From Deltaproteobacteria bacterium (GTDB taxonomy: Bacteria > Desulfobacterota > Binatia > UBA9968), in the NCBI GenBank assembly GCA_021323355.1, contig JAJONK010000032.1:1-24826 (forward strand): a DNA stretch of 24,826 nt, read 5' to 3'. The translations under genes and the position numbers were made by a program. The first letter of the stretch is position 1. Each line of letters begins with the position of its first letter. Positions 1 to 7,512 of this stretch are shown here, one piece after another. The notes below the pieces were generated by a model. It had not been told where the DNA came from. It made no database searches and saw only the letters and a list, made by a program, of their open reading frames with translations.

Positions 1-147
1 GCTGATTTTCTCTTGAAAAAATTCCGGGACGGCTTGCGCCGCTCTACTCTTCTGAACCTGGCGAATGTTGAGCTCATTGAGGATGAACTCAAGGACAAAC
101 TCTACAATGAAAAGAACAAGAAAAATGCCGATGATAAGATTGGGCAT
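1..147 (-). CDS. M48 (Ste24-like) metalloprotease, N-terminal fragment, runs off left edge
   Basis: Only the first 49 codons are inside the window. Translating leftwards from the ATG at 147-145 gives an open frame to base 1. It has one hydrophobic segment (about residues 3-24) and then a stretch ending in PEFFQEKIS. This pattern, a membrane helix followed by 'LN-R-V...VP-FF..KI', matches the N-terminal domain of CAAX-protease/Ste24-type M48 zinc peptidases. These are integral membrane enzymes that degrade or process membrane proteins. The zinc motif HExxH would lie outside the window and cannot be seen. An in-frame stop lies seven codons upstream of the ATG, so this is the only ATG possible, although no clear Shine-Dalgarno precedes it. 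The gene starts 54 bases after the clpA stop on the same strand, so co-transcription with clpS-clpA is likely. The family call rests on a short fragment. Confidence 0.6.
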   Translation of the reverse strand, partial: MPNLIIGIFLVLFIVEFVLEFILNELNIRQVQKSRAAQAVPEFFQEKIS

Positions 148-201
148 CGGGCGGTGCGAGTCAAGTCAAGCAGCCGCGTATTGCGGTTGCTTGGCGACCT
201 C

Positions 202-2451
202 TTATGTGCTCAGAGGAGAGTACGTAAACGTCAGCTTGCCATCACTCTCGTCAATGTTGACCTTGCCGCCGTTTTGGAGCTTGCCGAACAAGATCTCGTC
301 CGCCAAAACGCGTTTGATCTCGTTTTGAATCAATCTTGCCATTGGCCGCGCACCAAAGGCTGGATCGTAGCCTCTGTCCGCGAACCAGCGCCGGGCGGCC
401 GCCGTGAGGCTCAAGAACACTTTCCTATCGTTGAGCTGGTGATCCAGTTCGATGATAAACTTATCGACCACCCGTTCGATATTTTCCCGGCTCAAAGAGT
501 TAAAGCTAATCATCGCGTCCAACCGGTTACGGAACTCGGGGCTAAACATCTTTTCGACTGCTTCTTTTCCCTTGCCGGCATTCGACCGTACCCCGAAACC
601 CAATGGTGAGCCACTCATTTCGCGGGCGCCAGCGTTAGTGGTCATTATCAAAATGATGTTACGAAAATCGGCCTTTTTGCCATTGTTGTCTGTGAGGGCA
701 GCGTGATCCATTACCTGAAGCAGAATGTTGAACAAATCAGGATGCGCTTTTTCGATTTCATCGAGCAACAAAACTGCGTACGGATTTCGATTAACCGCAT
801 CCGTCAGAAGTCCGCCCTGATCGAATCCGACATAACCGGGAGGGGCGCCGATCAGGCGAGACACGGTGTGCTTCTCCATGTATTCGCTCATATCGAAGCG
901 GATAAACTCTATTCCCATCGTATGGGCAAGCTGTTTGGCGACTTCGGTTTTTCCCACGCCAGTAGGTCCGGCAAACAAAAAACACCCGATCGGCTTTTCC
1001 GGATGCCCCAAACCGGAGCGTGACAACTTGATAGTGCTAGCGAGCATTTCGATTGCTGTATCTTGACCAAAGACGACCAGCTTTAAATCACGTTCCAAGT
1101 TCTGCAATTGATCCTTATCGGACGTTGATACACTGCGCGGCGGGATCTTGGCGATTTTAGCTACGATCTTCTCAATATCCCTGGGGCTGATCGTCTTCTT
1201 GCGCTTCTCAACTGGAAGAATCTTGACGGCGGCGCCGACTTCGTCGATGACGTCGATGGCTTTATCCGGCAAACGCCGGTCATTGATGTGCTTGGCCGAA
1301 AGCTGAACTGCAGATCGAATGGCCGCCGTGCTGTAGTGAACACCATGATGTTTTTCGTAATGCGGTTTTAAGCCTTCGAGGATTTTGAATGCTTCTTCCT
1401 GGCTCGGCTCCGGGATTTCGATTTTTTGAAACCGCCGTGCCAGCGCTCGATCGCGCTCAAAATAGCTTTTATAATCATGGTACGTAGTTGAACCAATACA
1501 GCGAAGTTCTCCGGAGGCCAGCGCAGGCTTGAGAATGTTGGAAGCGTCCATTGAGCCGCCGCTGGTTGCACCGGCCCCGACTATAGTGTGGATTTCGTCG
1601 ATGAAGAGAATGGAATTAGGCTGCTTTTTCAAACCTGTCAGAACGCCTTTCAACCGCGCCTCAAAATCGCCGCGGAATTTCGTACCCGCCAATAAGGCAC
1701 CCATGTCTAGGGAATAAATAACGGAGGTTTTCAGCGTCTCCGGGACTTCCCCGGCGTGAATCTTCAAAGCCAGACCTTCTGCGAGGGCTGTCTTACCAAC
1801 ACCAGGATCACCGACGTAAATGGGGTTATTCTTGCGACGCCGGCATAGCACATGAATGGTGCGTTCGATTTCGTCAGCGCGGCCGATTAAGGGATCAATA
1901 TTTCCCTGACGCGCTTTCTCCACCAGGTCCACAGCGAAAGCTTTCAACGGGTTCTGTCGCTTGCCTGGTTTCTCTTCTTCTCCCTGCTCCTCTTCAGTTT
2001 GGGCCGGTTCTTCTGCTGCGGTCTTGGATATCCCGTGAGAAACGTAGTTGACAACATCGAAGCGGGTAATACCTTGCTCCTCCAGTAGATAAACGGCATA
2101 AGAATCCGGTTCACGGAACATCGCAATAAGTAGGTTGCCCCCATTGATTTCCTTTTTCTCAGCCGATTGAGCATGGATAACCGCTCTCTGCAAAATCCGG
2201 TGAAAACCGAGCGTTTGGTGCGGCTCTTGGTCCACGCCTTCCGGGAGAGCATCCATTTGTCCGTTGAAAAACTCGTCGAGGGACTTCCTGAGCCGATCGA
2301 TATCACCGCCGCAATTAATGATGGCTCGACTGGCATCCTTGTCCTGAAGCAAGGCATAAAGCAGATGCTCCAAAGAGACGTATTCGTGCCTGCGCCGTTT
2401 AGCTTCTTTCAATGCGATATTGAGCGTGCTCTCTAATTCTTTACTAATCAT
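202..2451 (-). CDS. clpA: ATP-dependent Clp protease ATP-binding subunit ClpA
   Basis: ClpA is the AAA+ unfoldase that docks on the ClpP peptidase and threads substrates, including N-degron proteins delivered by ClpS. The 749-residue protein has the usual length and order. A Clp N-domain covers about residues 1-142, followed by an acidic Glu-rich linker (145-162). AAA module D1 has Walker A GDPGVGKT at 214-221 and Walker B ILFIDE at 281-286. Module D2 has Walker A GPTGVGKT at 495-502 and Walker B LLLDE at 561-565. An LGF tripeptide at 617-619 sits where ClpA carries its ClpP-docking IGL/IGF loop, so it should work with a ClpP encoded elsewhere. The ATG lies one base after the clpS stop, with GAGG in the end of clpS as ribosome binding site. 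The two genes are therefore translationally linked, the standard arrangement in proteobacteria. Confidence 0.97.
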   Translation of the reverse strand: MISKELESTLNIALKEAKRRRHEYVSLEHLLYALLQDKDASRAIINCGGDIDRLRKSLDEFFNGQMDALPEGVDQEPHQTLGFHRILQRAVIHAQSAEKKEINGGNLLIAMFREPDSYAVYLLEEQGITRFDVVNYVSHGISKTAAEEPAQTEEEQGEEEKPGKRQNPLKAFAVDLVEKARQGNIDPLIGRADEIERTIHVLCRRRKNNPIYVGDPGVGKTALAEGLALKIHAGEVPETLKTSVIYSLDMGALLAGTKFRGDFEARLKGVLTGLKKQPNSILFIDEIHTIVGAGATSGGSMDASNILKPALASGELRCIGSTTYHDYKSYFERDRALARRFQKIEIPEPSQEEAFKILEGLKPHYEKHHGVHYSTAAIRSAVQLSAKHINDRRLPDKAIDVIDEVGAAVKILPVEKRKKTISPRDIEKIVAKIAKIPPRSVSTSDKDQLQNLERDLKLVVFGQDTAIEMLASTIKLSRSGLGHPEKPIGCFLFAGPTGVGKTEVAKQLAHTMGIEFIRFDMSEYMEKHTVSRLIGAPPGYVGFDQGGLLTDAVNRNPYAVLLLDEIEKAHPDLFNILLQVMDHAALTDNNGKKADFRNIILIMTTNAGAREMSGSPLGFGVRSNAGKGKEAVEKMFSPEFRNRLDAMISFNSLSRENIERVVDKFIIELDHQLNDRKVFLSLTAAARRWFADRGYDPAFGARPMARLIQNEIKRVLADEILFGKLQNGGKVNIDESDGKLTFTYSPLST

Positions 2452-2452
2452 A

Positions 2453-2767
2453 TTAAGCCTCTTCCATCGTGCACTTTAGCGGGTACTCATGCTGGCGCGC
2501 CAAATTCTCGACCAGAGTAACCTTGGTTTCGGCGATTTCGTAAGTGTAGACTCCCGCCACCCCAATACCTTTCTTATGAACGTGGAGCATGATCTGGACG
2601 GCCTCTGTCGATTCTTTATGGAAAACATATTGGAGGACCTGCACCACGAATTCCTTTGTAGTATAGTCATCGTTGTGCAGCAAAACTTTATAAAGGGGGG
2701 GCTTTTTTAACTTTTTTTTGGTCTCGGTAGCTAGGCCGTGATCCGATTCGGTTTCCCTGCGGCTCAT
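2453..2767 (-). CDS. clpS: ATP-dependent Clp protease adaptor ClpS
   Basis: ClpS is the small cytosolic adaptor that binds N-degron substrates and presents them to the ClpA N-domain. The 104-residue length is typical. The N-terminus is a charged, flexible tail (about residues 1-25). The folded core contains the family signature LLHNDDYT followed by EFVVQVL, which shapes the N-degron pocket. The sequence VHKKGIGVAGVYTYEIAETKV then leads into the conserved final helices. An AGGGAGG ribosome binding site lies about 11 bases upstream of the ATG, slightly far but clear. clpA follows after a one-base gap. The upstream region to 2957 is shared with the divergent CBS-protein gene. Confidence 0.97.
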   Translation of the reverse strand: MSRRETESDHGLATETKKKLKKPPLYKVLLHNDDYTTKEFVVQVLQYVFHKESTEAVQIMLHVHKKGIGVAGVYTYEIAETKVTLVENLARQHEYPLKCTMEEA

Positions 2768-2888
2768 GATCTTCTTGCCTCCCTGGGAATGAATAAATCT
2801 AACACGCTCCGATATCCACTCGCAATCCTATGCCGTCAATGAGATATCACTGAACTCTGAATCATGGTGCTTCAAAGCGCAAAGAAGT

Positions 2889-2896
2889 GTTATATT
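2889..2896 (+). promoter_or_regulatory. Candidate extended -10 promoter element for the CBS-protein gene
   Basis: TGTTATATT starts at 2888-2890 and places TATATT at 2891-2896, with a TG one base upstream, as in extended -10 sigma-70 promoters. The best -35 at 17-base spacing is the poor TGCTTC (2868-2873), so the extended -10 would have to carry recognition. It lies about 60 bases before the CBS-protein ATG. On the opposite strand of this intergenic region, TTGACG followed 17 bases later by GATATC is a weak candidate for clpS. Both are read by eye only. Confidence 0.35.
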
Positions 2897-2957
2897 GCCC
2901 AGCAGGATCGTTATAGGTTTATCGTAGCAACTCTCATCCACCCAGAGGAGGTGCGCT

Positions 2958-3818
2958 ATGCTTAGTAATCAGGTCAAAGAAATCATGACCACACAATTGA
3001 CCTCGGCCAGAATCACTGAAACGATTTCCCGGGTCGTTGAAATCATGGTGACTGCTGACATCGGTCGGGTGATCATCACCGACGCTGACGTTCCGGTAGG
3101 AATATTTACCGAAAAGGATGTGTTGAAGCGAGTCGCTAATAAGGGAACCGATCTGCAGCAGACCAGCATTCGAGAAGTCATGACGTCGCCGATTCAAGCC
3201 GTTGCAGAGGAGACCCATATTCTCGAGGCTCTCGGCAGGATGTATCAGGGCAATTTTCGTCATCTGCTCGTGCGCGGAAGACGTGGAACTATCGTTGGCA
3301 TTGTTTCTATGCGGCGCATCTTGAAGATTGCGGTGGAGCTAGGGCAAGGTCTCAGCGAAACTCGAACTGTTGGAGAAATCATGTCGGGTCAGGTCCTGAC
3401 TGTTGACGAGGAGCGGTCAATCTCCGAAAGCACCGAACTTATGATGAACAAGAACTCAAGCGCAGTGGTGGTGACGCAAGAGCAACGAACCAAAGGAATC
3501 TTCACCGAGCGTGACCTACTGAAACGAGTGATCAATAAAGTACCAGACATCACCAAAACTCCCGTGCGCGAAGTCATGACGGCACCCCTGATCTCTATGC
3601 CACGAACCACTCACATCGGCGATGTTTTGGCGGAGATGTACCGTCGGGACATTCGCAATATGCCAGTTAAAGGAGATCGCGAGGAGCTATTGGGGATTGT
3701 TTCTATGCCGGATGTTCTCCGTTACGCAAGAGCATTTAATATTGACGAAAACGTCCGCCAGAGTTGGAAAGAGGTCGCTAATTTTTGGCAATCAGACGAC
3801 CATTATACGCCCGGATAA
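2958..3818 (+). CDS. Protein of four CBS motifs (two Bateman modules)
   Basis: The 286-residue soluble protein consists almost entirely of CBS motifs, at about residues 7-60, 72-125, 139-190 and 205-258. CBS pairs bind adenine nucleotides or SAM and act as energy or ligand sensors. There is no attached catalytic or DNA-binding domain, so the partner is unknown. The two halves are clearly an internal duplication: GIFTEKDVLKRV (48-59) recurs as GIFTERDLLKRV (180-191), and IREVMTSP (71-78) recurs as VREVMTAP (203-210). The ATG has a strong GAGGAGG ribosome binding site at 2945-2951, six bases away. korA begins 76 bases downstream on the same strand with no obvious terminator between them. Co-expression with the oxidoreductase is therefore plausible, and the protein may report adenylate status to that pathway; this role is inference. 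Confidence 0.9.
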   Translation: MLSNQVKEIMTTQLTSARITETISRVVEIMVTADIGRVIITDADVPVGIFTEKDVLKRVANKGTDLQQTSIREVMTSPIQAVAEETHILEALGRMYQGNFRHLLVRGRRGTIVGIVSMRRILKIAVELGQGLSETRTVGEIMSGQVLTVDEERSISESTELMMNKNSSAVVVTQEQRTKGIFTERDLLKRVINKVPDITKTPVREVMTAPLISMPRTTHIGDVLAEMYRRDIRNMPVKGDREELLGIVSMPDVLRYARAFNIDENVRQSWKEVANFWQSDDHYTPG

Positions 3819-3880
3819 GACTCTAACACGTTGTCTTTCCACACGAATATGATACGCTTATTAGGTTGCTAAGGCATAAT

Positions 3881-3887
3881 AAGGAGG
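3881..3887 (+). promoter_or_regulatory. Ribosome binding site that fixes the TTG start of korA
   Basis: AAGGAGG, a near-perfect anti-16S match, ends seven bases before the TTG at 3895. No ATG or GTG lies in the right position, so this site decides the non-ATG start. Confidence 0.8.
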
Positions 3888-3894
3888 CTGCATT

Positions 3895-5721
3895 TTGGAG
3901 ACACCATCTATCAATGACCTTAATATCTGTGTCGCAACTGAGAACGGTTCCGGGAGTGCTTCCTCGAACAATATTCTGTTCAAAGCGATCTTTAAAATGG
4001 GCATACCCTGTTCATCGAAGAACATGTTCCCTTCCAACATACAGGGTTTACCGACGTGGTATCAGATTCGAGCTTCCGCAGAGGGTTACCTGAGCCGCAA
4101 AGACGACATTGACGTAATGGTCATGTTCAACGATGCCACCGCTGCGAAAGACATCTACCGGGTGCGCGACGGCGGTTTGATTCTTTACGACGATTCCAAC
4201 CCGCTGCCCGCCCAACTAAAGCGAGAGGGCGTGCAATACGTCGGCTTCCCGGCGAATAAGCTTGTGGCCAAATTAGTACCCGCCTCGCCGCTGCGGGCAA
4301 AGCAGCGAAACATGCTCTATGTCGGCGCCTTGGCCTACCTGTTTGGCATTGACATGGAAGTTATCAAAGCCGTGCTCGAAGACACCTTCGGGAAAAAACC
4401 CGCCGTGATCGAATCCAACCTCATCTGTATCGATGCTGGCTATCAATATATGAAAGAGAAGGGCTTCTCGCAGAATATCGCTCGGTTGGAGGTGATACCG
4501 AACGGCAACAAGGGCAAAATTATTACCGAGGGTAACACGGTCGCAGCCTTGGGCGCGATCTACGGCGGGGCTTCGGTCATCTGCTGGTATCCGATTACTC
4601 CGTCTAGCTCGTTAGCCGAAGCAATGGAGTTCTACCTGCCGAAACTACGTAAGCCCAAGGACGGTAAAAAAACTTATGCTATTGTCCAGGCCGAAGACGA
4701 AATTGCTTCGGCTGGCATGATCGCCGGAGCCGGTTGGTCGGGGGCACGGGCGATGACATCCACGTCAGGACCCGGGCTTTCGCTCATGAATGAGACTATA
4801 GGTCTGGCTTATTATGCCGAAATTCCCTGCGTATTCTTCATCGTCCAGCGCGGAGGTCCATCAACCGGATTACCGACACGAACGCAGCAAGCCGATATCT
4901 CGTTGATGTACGGGGCGTCCCATGGTGACACTCGCCATGTGATTTTGATCCCCCACGATATGAATTCTTGCTTCGATTTTGCCCGGCAGAGTTTTAATTA
5001 CGCCGATCGATTTCAAACACCGATCTTCGTCGCCATGGATCTAGACTTGGGCATGAATCTCTGGCCGTCTGAACCGCTGAAACTGCAGCCGGAGCCTTTT
5101 GATTACGGCAAACGGCTCAGCGCGGAGCAACTGGACGAATGGTCAAAGGCCGGTAAAAAGTTTCGCCGTTACTTTGATCAAGACGGCGATGGAATCCCTT
5201 ACAGAACGGTTCCGGGAAATCCCAATCGGATGGCATCTTACTTTACCCGAGGCTCTGGCCACGACGCCGACGCGAGATATTCTGAGGATGAGACTGACTA
5301 TAAGTATATTCTCGACCGGCTACGGAAGAAGTTCGAGACCGCCAGAAAGTTTGTTCCCAAACCTATTGTAGAAAAGGATAGGGGCGTTAAAACCGGCATC
5401 ATTTGTTATGGTTCGAGCTACGAACCCGTTCGCGAAGCGCGTGACCGGCTCAAGGCGGCAGGATTGAAAACCAACCATATGTTGATCCGTGCGTTGCCTT
5501 TGACCAGCGAGGTTAGAGATTTTTTGGTTGAACATGACACCATCTATCTTGTTGAGCAGAACCGGGACGGTCAAATGGCAGCGATCATCAAAGATGAAAA
5601 TCCGGATCTAGGATCTAAGCTCACAAGCATTCTCGTTTACAATGGCTTGCCCATGGCTGCCGGCGAAGTCGTTAAACAGATTTTTGACGCCGCTCAGTTG
5701 GCGCAGCCAAAAACCGCTTAA
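3895..5721 (+). CDS. korA: 2-oxoacid:ferredoxin oxidoreductase, fused gamma-alpha subunit (KorA type)
   Basis: This is the large subunit of a thiamine-dependent 2-oxoacid:acceptor oxidoreductase. These enzymes oxidatively decarboxylate 2-oxoacids (typically 2-oxoglutarate) to acyl-CoA with reduction of ferredoxin, or run in reverse. Of 608 residues, about 10-190 form the gamma domain, with an NGSGSASSN nucleotide/CoA-like loop and FPSNIQGLPTWYQIR. From about 205 onward is the alpha subunit, including CWYPITPSSSLAE, QAEDEIASAGMIAGAGWSGARA and TSGPGLSLMNE, then a C-terminal domain containing the EQNRDGQ motif. The gamma-alpha order is the two-subunit KorAB arrangement. Translation starts at a TTG backed by an excellent ribosome binding site. 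korB follows after 21 bases. The exact 2-oxoacid cannot be settled from sequence; 2-oxoglutarate is the default for this architecture. Confidence 0.93.
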   Translation: METPSINDLNICVATENGSGSASSNNILFKAIFKMGIPCSSKNMFPSNIQGLPTWYQIRASAEGYLSRKDDIDVMVMFNDATAAKDIYRVRDGGLILYDDSNPLPAQLKREGVQYVGFPANKLVAKLVPASPLRAKQRNMLYVGALAYLFGIDMEVIKAVLEDTFGKKPAVIESNLICIDAGYQYMKEKGFSQNIARLEVIPNGNKGKIITEGNTVAALGAIYGGASVICWYPITPSSSLAEAMEFYLPKLRKPKDGKKTYAIVQAEDEIASAGMIAGAGWSGARAMTSTSGPGLSLMNETIGLAYYAEIPCVFFIVQRGGPSTGLPTRTQQADISLMYGASHGDTRHVILIPHDMNSCFDFARQSFNYADRFQTPIFVAMDLDLGMNLWPSEPLKLQPEPFDYGKRLSAEQLDEWSKAGKKFRRYFDQDGDGIPYRTVPGNPNRMASYFTRGSGHDADARYSEDETDYKYILDRLRKKFETARKFVPKPIVEKDRGVKTGIICYGSSYEPVREARDRLKAAGLKTNHMLIRALPLTSEVRDFLVEHDTIYLVEQNRDGQMAAIIKDENPDLGSKLTSILVYNGLPMAAGEVVKQIFDAAQLAQPKTA

Positions 5722-5742
5722 TCTTACAATAAGGACAGAGAA

Positions 5743-6771
5743 ATGGCAGAAGCAAAACTCAATCGTATTAACTTGTCAGAAAAAGACTATGAAGGCGCGC
5801 CATCTACCATGTGCCGCGGCTGCGGTCATGACGCGATCTCAGCATCGGTGATACGGGCTTATTATGAGAGCAGCATCGATCCGCGAAAAGTCGTTAAGTT
5901 GAGCGGCATCGGTTGTTCATCGAAGACCCCGGCATACTTTCTCAGTCAATCGTTTGGTTTCAATGCCGTACACGGCAGAATGTCAGCGGTGGCGACCGGA
6001 GCTAATTTGGCAAACCACACGCTGATGCCTATTGGCGTATCCGGCGATGGCGATACTTCGGCCATCGGCTTGGGAAATTTTTGTCATATGATGCGGCGCA
6101 ACGTTAACATCACCTATATTATCGAGAACAATGGTGTCTATGGCCTGACCAAAGGCCAGTTTTCGGCCACCGCTGATGTCGGGTCGGTAATGAAGGGCGG
6201 CAAAGTCAATGACATACCGGCGATCGATCTTGCGGAATTGGCAATCACCCTCGGAGCGACCTATGTCGCGCGAAGTTTCTCCGGGGACCGCAAGCAGTTA
6301 ACTCCTTTGGTCCAAGGCTCTCTACATCATAAAGGAAGCGCCATTCTGGACGTCATCAGCCCGTGCGTGACGTTTAACAACCACGAAGGGTCGACCAAGA
6401 GCCTCAAATATGTCAAAGGTCACCTCGACCCCATTCACGACCTGGACTTCATTCCTCCCTTTGAGAATATTGAAGCTGACTATGATGAAGGCACTGATCA
6501 CGAAGTGTCTTTGCACGACGGCTCACGGATTATCTTGCACAAGTTAGGCAAAGACTATGACCCAACCAACAAAGCGCAAGCAATACAAGCGATTCATGCA
6601 GCCATTGCCGAAGGAAAATTCTTGACCGGTTTGATTTACTACAACCCGCATCGAAAAGAATTCGCCGAGGAATTGAACCTGTGCGACATTCCGTTGTCGG
6701 AGCTAACCCAGGCCGATCTTCAGCCTCCGCTAGAAGCGTTAGATCAGCTCAATGCAGAGATGATGAAGTAA
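5743..6771 (+). CDS. korB: 2-oxoacid:ferredoxin oxidoreductase beta subunit (KorB type)
   Basis: This is the thiamine-pyrophosphate and iron-sulfur subunit that pairs with the preceding gene product. The 342-residue protein has the cysteines expected to hold one [4Fe-4S] cluster: C24 and C27 (in CRGCGHD), C58 (in GIGCSS) and C208 (in SPCVTFN). The thiamine-pyrophosphate/magnesium motif is GDGDTSAIG from 101, ending at the paired Asn 129-130 in IENNGVYG. There is no extra ferredoxin domain, so an external ferredoxin is needed. An AAGGACA ribosome binding site (5731-5737) lies just ahead of the ATG. The gene ends 24 bases before a strong intrinsic terminator, which closes the transcription unit. 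Confidence 0.94.
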   Translation: MAEAKLNRINLSEKDYEGAPSTMCRGCGHDAISASVIRAYYESSIDPRKVVKLSGIGCSSKTPAYFLSQSFGFNAVHGRMSAVATGANLANHTLMPIGVSGDGDTSAIGLGNFCHMMRRNVNITYIIENNGVYGLTKGQFSATADVGSVMKGGKVNDIPAIDLAELAITLGATYVARSFSGDRKQLTPLVQGSLHHKGSAILDVISPCVTFNNHEGSTKSLKYVKGHLDPIHDLDFIPPFENIEADYDEGTDHEVSLHDGSRIILHKLGKDYDPTNKAQAIQAIHAAIAEGKFLTGLIYYNPHRKEFAEELNLCDIPLSELTQADLQPPLEALDQLNAEMMK

Positions 6772-6794
6772 GCGGAGCGTTGCGCACCCGAACC

Positions 6795-6833
6795 AAAAAA
6801 GCCTGGCCGATCAATCCGCGCCAGGCTTTTTTT
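6795..6833. terminator. Bidirectional rho-independent terminator
   Basis: A perfect stem, GCCTGGC (6801-6807) with GCCAGGC (6820-6826), encloses a 12-base loop. It is flanked by six A on the left and seven T on the right. Both strands therefore have a hairpin followed by a U-tract. It sits exactly between the convergent korB (ends 6771) and the cysteine hydrolase gene (ends 6848), and should stop transcription from both sides. Confidence 0.93.
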
Positions 6834-6847
6834 GCAATCTGACCCCA

Positions 6848-7498
6848 CTATACGCCCATTGCTCGTTTCACGGGCAGTCCACTCCACGATTCAATAATTT
6901 GGTGTGACGAAGCCACGAGGCCGAAATGGCGTCGAATGTTCTCTAGTGTACTCATGTGTAGCTTGGCATCGTAAGCAGCGGAGCAATCATCGATCATCGT
7001 CACGTAATAATCGTACATATAACCGTCTCGCGCGGTGGTTTCGACGCAAACATTGGTCGCCACGCCGCAAACCAGAATGCTTTGAATACCACGGGCTTTC
7101 AACACGGTGTTCAGATCCGTGTTGATAAAGGCGCTGTAGCGGTGCTTGATCACGACTCTCTCACTCGGAAGCGGCGCAATTCCATCATAAAATTCCGCAC
7201 CCCAAGTTCCTTCGCGGCAAGTACTCAAACCGCTTTTTTGCGATGTGCGATAAATCCAGGACGGCGTGTCGGTCCAATCGCTGTGTGTGGTTCTTATATA
7301 TAAGACTGTAAGACCTACTTTTCGAGCTTGATCGATAAGACCCGTCAGGTTCGGTATCATAGCCATTGCCGCGCCGACATCGTCGCCGCGCTTGCCCGCG
7401 CTCCCTTCCGGGCTAACGAAATCATTTTGGACATCGACCACAATCAACGCCGCATAACGCGGGTCGCAACGGTCTTTCAGGGTTTTTAGTATCTCCAT
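6848..7498 (-). CDS. Cysteine hydrolase of the isochorismatase fold, RutB/biuret-hydrolase-like
   Basis: This is a soluble amidohydrolase of the isochorismatase superfamily. The catalytic triad is visible: Asp22 (in IVVDVQNDF), Lys118 (in IKHRYSAF) and Cys151 (in GVATNVCVE). The stretch ATNVCVETTARDGY resembles ureidoacrylate amidohydrolase RutB and biuret hydrolases more than nicotinamidases, so a carbamoyl or ureido substrate is likely but not shown. I chose the second ATG (7498, 216 residues) because GGAGG at 7503-7507 stands five bases before it. The upstream ATG at 7510 has no room for a ribosome binding site after the preceding stop. The gene follows the molybdopterin-binding gene by 14 bases, so they form one operon. 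Its 3' end is bounded by the shared terminator. Confidence 0.88.
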   Translation of the reverse strand: MEILKTLKDRCDPRYAALIVVDVQNDFVSPEGSAGKRGDDVGAAMAMIPNLTGLIDQARKVGLTVLYIRTTHSDWTDTPSWIYRTSQKSGLSTCREGTWGAEFYDGIAPLPSERVVIKHRYSAFINTDLNTVLKARGIQSILVCGVATNVCVETTARDGYMYDYYVTMIDDCSAAYDAKLHMSTLENIRRHFGLVASSHQIIESWSGLPVKRAMGV

Positions 7499-7502
7499 CG
7501 TT

Positions 7503-7507
7503 TCCTC
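7503..7507 (-). promoter_or_regulatory. Ribosome binding site that decides the start of the RutB-like hydrolase
   Basis: On the minus strand, GGAGG is followed by five bases and then the ATG at 7498. The site lies inside the codons of the longer alternative reading from 7510, which argues for the shorter protein. Confidence 0.65.
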
Positions 7508-7512
7508 CATCC

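Noticed and set aside
13..609. 198-codon open frame on the plus strand opposite the M48 fragment and clpA
   Set aside because: It lies antisense to well-supported coding sequence, its product has no recognisable motif, and it has no ribosome binding site. It is a shadow frame.
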